Made by a program: the position numbers and the translations under genes. Positions 5,547 to 6,118 of a stretch of 6,118 nt of DNA are shown here, in pieces. The notes under the pieces were generated by a model. That model saw only the letters and a program-made list of their open reading frames with translations, did not search any database and had not been told where the DNA came from. Position 1 is the first letter of the stretch; each line of letters starts with the position of its first letter. The DNA is taken from positions 1 through 6,118 of the forward strand of contig DATKPK010000105.1 of assembly GCA_035524095.1 (NCBI GenBank). Reading direction: 5' to 3'. The DNA comes from DATJUF01 sp035524095. Its GTDB lineage: Bacteria; Desulfobacterota; Binatia; Binatales; Binataceae.

Positions 5547-6118
5547 ATGAGTATTCTGGTTAATAAAGACACGCGTGTTTTGACCCAGGGAATCACTGGA
5601 GCAACCGGTCAGATCCATACCCGTGCCTGCAAGGCCTATGGCACGCAGATGGTCGGTGGGGTGGTGCCGGGCAAGGGCGGGACAGATTTCGAGGGGATTC
5701 CGATTTTCGACACGGTCGAGCAGGCGCGCAAGGCGACGGGCGCCAATGCGACGGTGATCTACGTACCGCCGCCGTTTGCGGCCGATGCTATTCTTGAGGC
5801 AGTTGCCGCAGGCATCGAGGTCGTGATCTGTATCACCGAGGGCGTTCCGGTGCTCGATATGGTCAAGGTCAAGCGCTACATGCGGGGCAGCAAGAGCCGC
5901 CTGATCGGACCAAACTGCCCAGGGTTGATCACTCCCGGCGAGTGCAAGATCGGGATTATGCCCGGCTATATCCACAAGCCCGGTGACATAGGCGTCGTCT
6001 CGCGTTCCGGCACCCTGACCTATGAGGCAGTTTACCAGTTGACGAATCTGGGGCTGGGGCAATCGACTTGCGTCGGAATCGGCGGCGACCCCATTATCGG
6101 GACCGGGCAAATAGAAGT
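5547..6118 (+). CDS. sucD: Succinate-CoA ligase alpha subunit, 5' part (3' end outside the window)
   Basis: The alpha subunit, which binds CoA and carries the phosphorylated histidine. ATG at 5547 opens a frame that runs off the window; 190 of about 290 residues are present. The N-terminus MSILVNKDTRV is like E. coli SucD (MSILIDKNTKV). The CoA-binding Rossmann domain shows QGITGATGQ (14-22), GGVVPGKGGT (37-46) and IYVPPPF (71-77). Then come ITEGVPVLDM (96-105), GPNCPG (121-126), TPGECKIGIMPG (129-140), SRSGTLTYEAV (152-162) and GIGGDP (177-182). The active-site histidine (E. coli H246) lies beyond the window. The gene is coupled to sucC: the sucC TAA and this ATG are 4 nt apart and there is no strong Shine-Dalgarno, so translation probably relies on ribosomes finishing sucC. 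Confidence 0.96.
   Translation, partial: MSILVNKDTRVLTQGITGATGQIHTRACKAYGTQMVGGVVPGKGGTDFEGIPIFDTVEQARKATGANATVIYVPPPFAADAILEAVAAGIEVVICITEGVPVLDMVKVKRYMRGSKSRLIGPNCPGLITPGECKIGIMPGYIHKPGDIGVVSRSGTLTYEAVYQLTNLGLGQSTCVGIGGDPIIGTGQIE

Noticed and set aside
5569..5578. Palindrome ACACGCGTGT at the start of sucD
   Set aside because: It is within conserved coding sequence (KDTRV) and only 10 bp long; the centre is CGCG rather than the CACGTG centre of parS. Probably chance.

Overview
The window is a stretch of bacterial chromosome of moderately high GC. It carries four TCA-cycle genes on the + strand: the 3' part of icd, complete mdh, complete sucC, and the 5' part of sucD. A compact block of three accessory genes on the - strand sits between icd and mdh. 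The enzymes align closely, residue by residue, with Proteobacteria-type homologues recalled from memory: an E. coli-like NADP isocitrate dehydrogenase, an alphaproteobacteria-type malate dehydrogenase and an E. coli-length SucC. This points to a proteobacterial or Desulfobacterota/Binatota-like lineage. The lineage call is an inference; nothing in the window fixes a genus.

Layout. Bases 1-965 are the end of icd, closed by a good intrinsic terminator. Bases 966-1374 are a convergent intergenic region with the most notable content of the window: two copies of the ParB-binding centromere site parS, centred 147 bp apart. The first lies inside a perfect 38-bp palindrome. A further imperfect inverted repeat at 1113-1150 looks like a terminator for the - strand. 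Bases 1375-3055 hold the - strand block, transcribed as SnoaL/NTF2-like protein, then an exported DUF4019 protein, then a flavin reductase-like split-barrel protein. The first two are almost contiguous, separated by 5 nt. The flavin reductase gene has its own 119-nt upstream gap and a hairpin over its ribosome binding site. Bases 3056-3365 are a divergent promoter region with a convincing sigma70-type promoter for mdh and a 17-bp tandem duplication that runs into the mdh start. From 3366 on, mdh, sucC and sucD read as one transcription unit (68-nt and 4-nt gaps).

Working together. Icd makes 2-oxoglutarate and NADPH. SucCD converts succinyl-CoA to succinate with nucleotide triphosphate formation. 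Mdh interconverts malate and oxaloacetate. No 2-oxoglutarate dehydrogenase genes are visible, but the window ends inside sucD. The accessory proteins have no demonstrable link to the cycle. The parS pair suggests the region lies near the chromosomal replication origin and nucleates a ParB partition complex. I see no mobile element, CRISPR array, tRNA or rRNA, and no clearly new multi-gene system.
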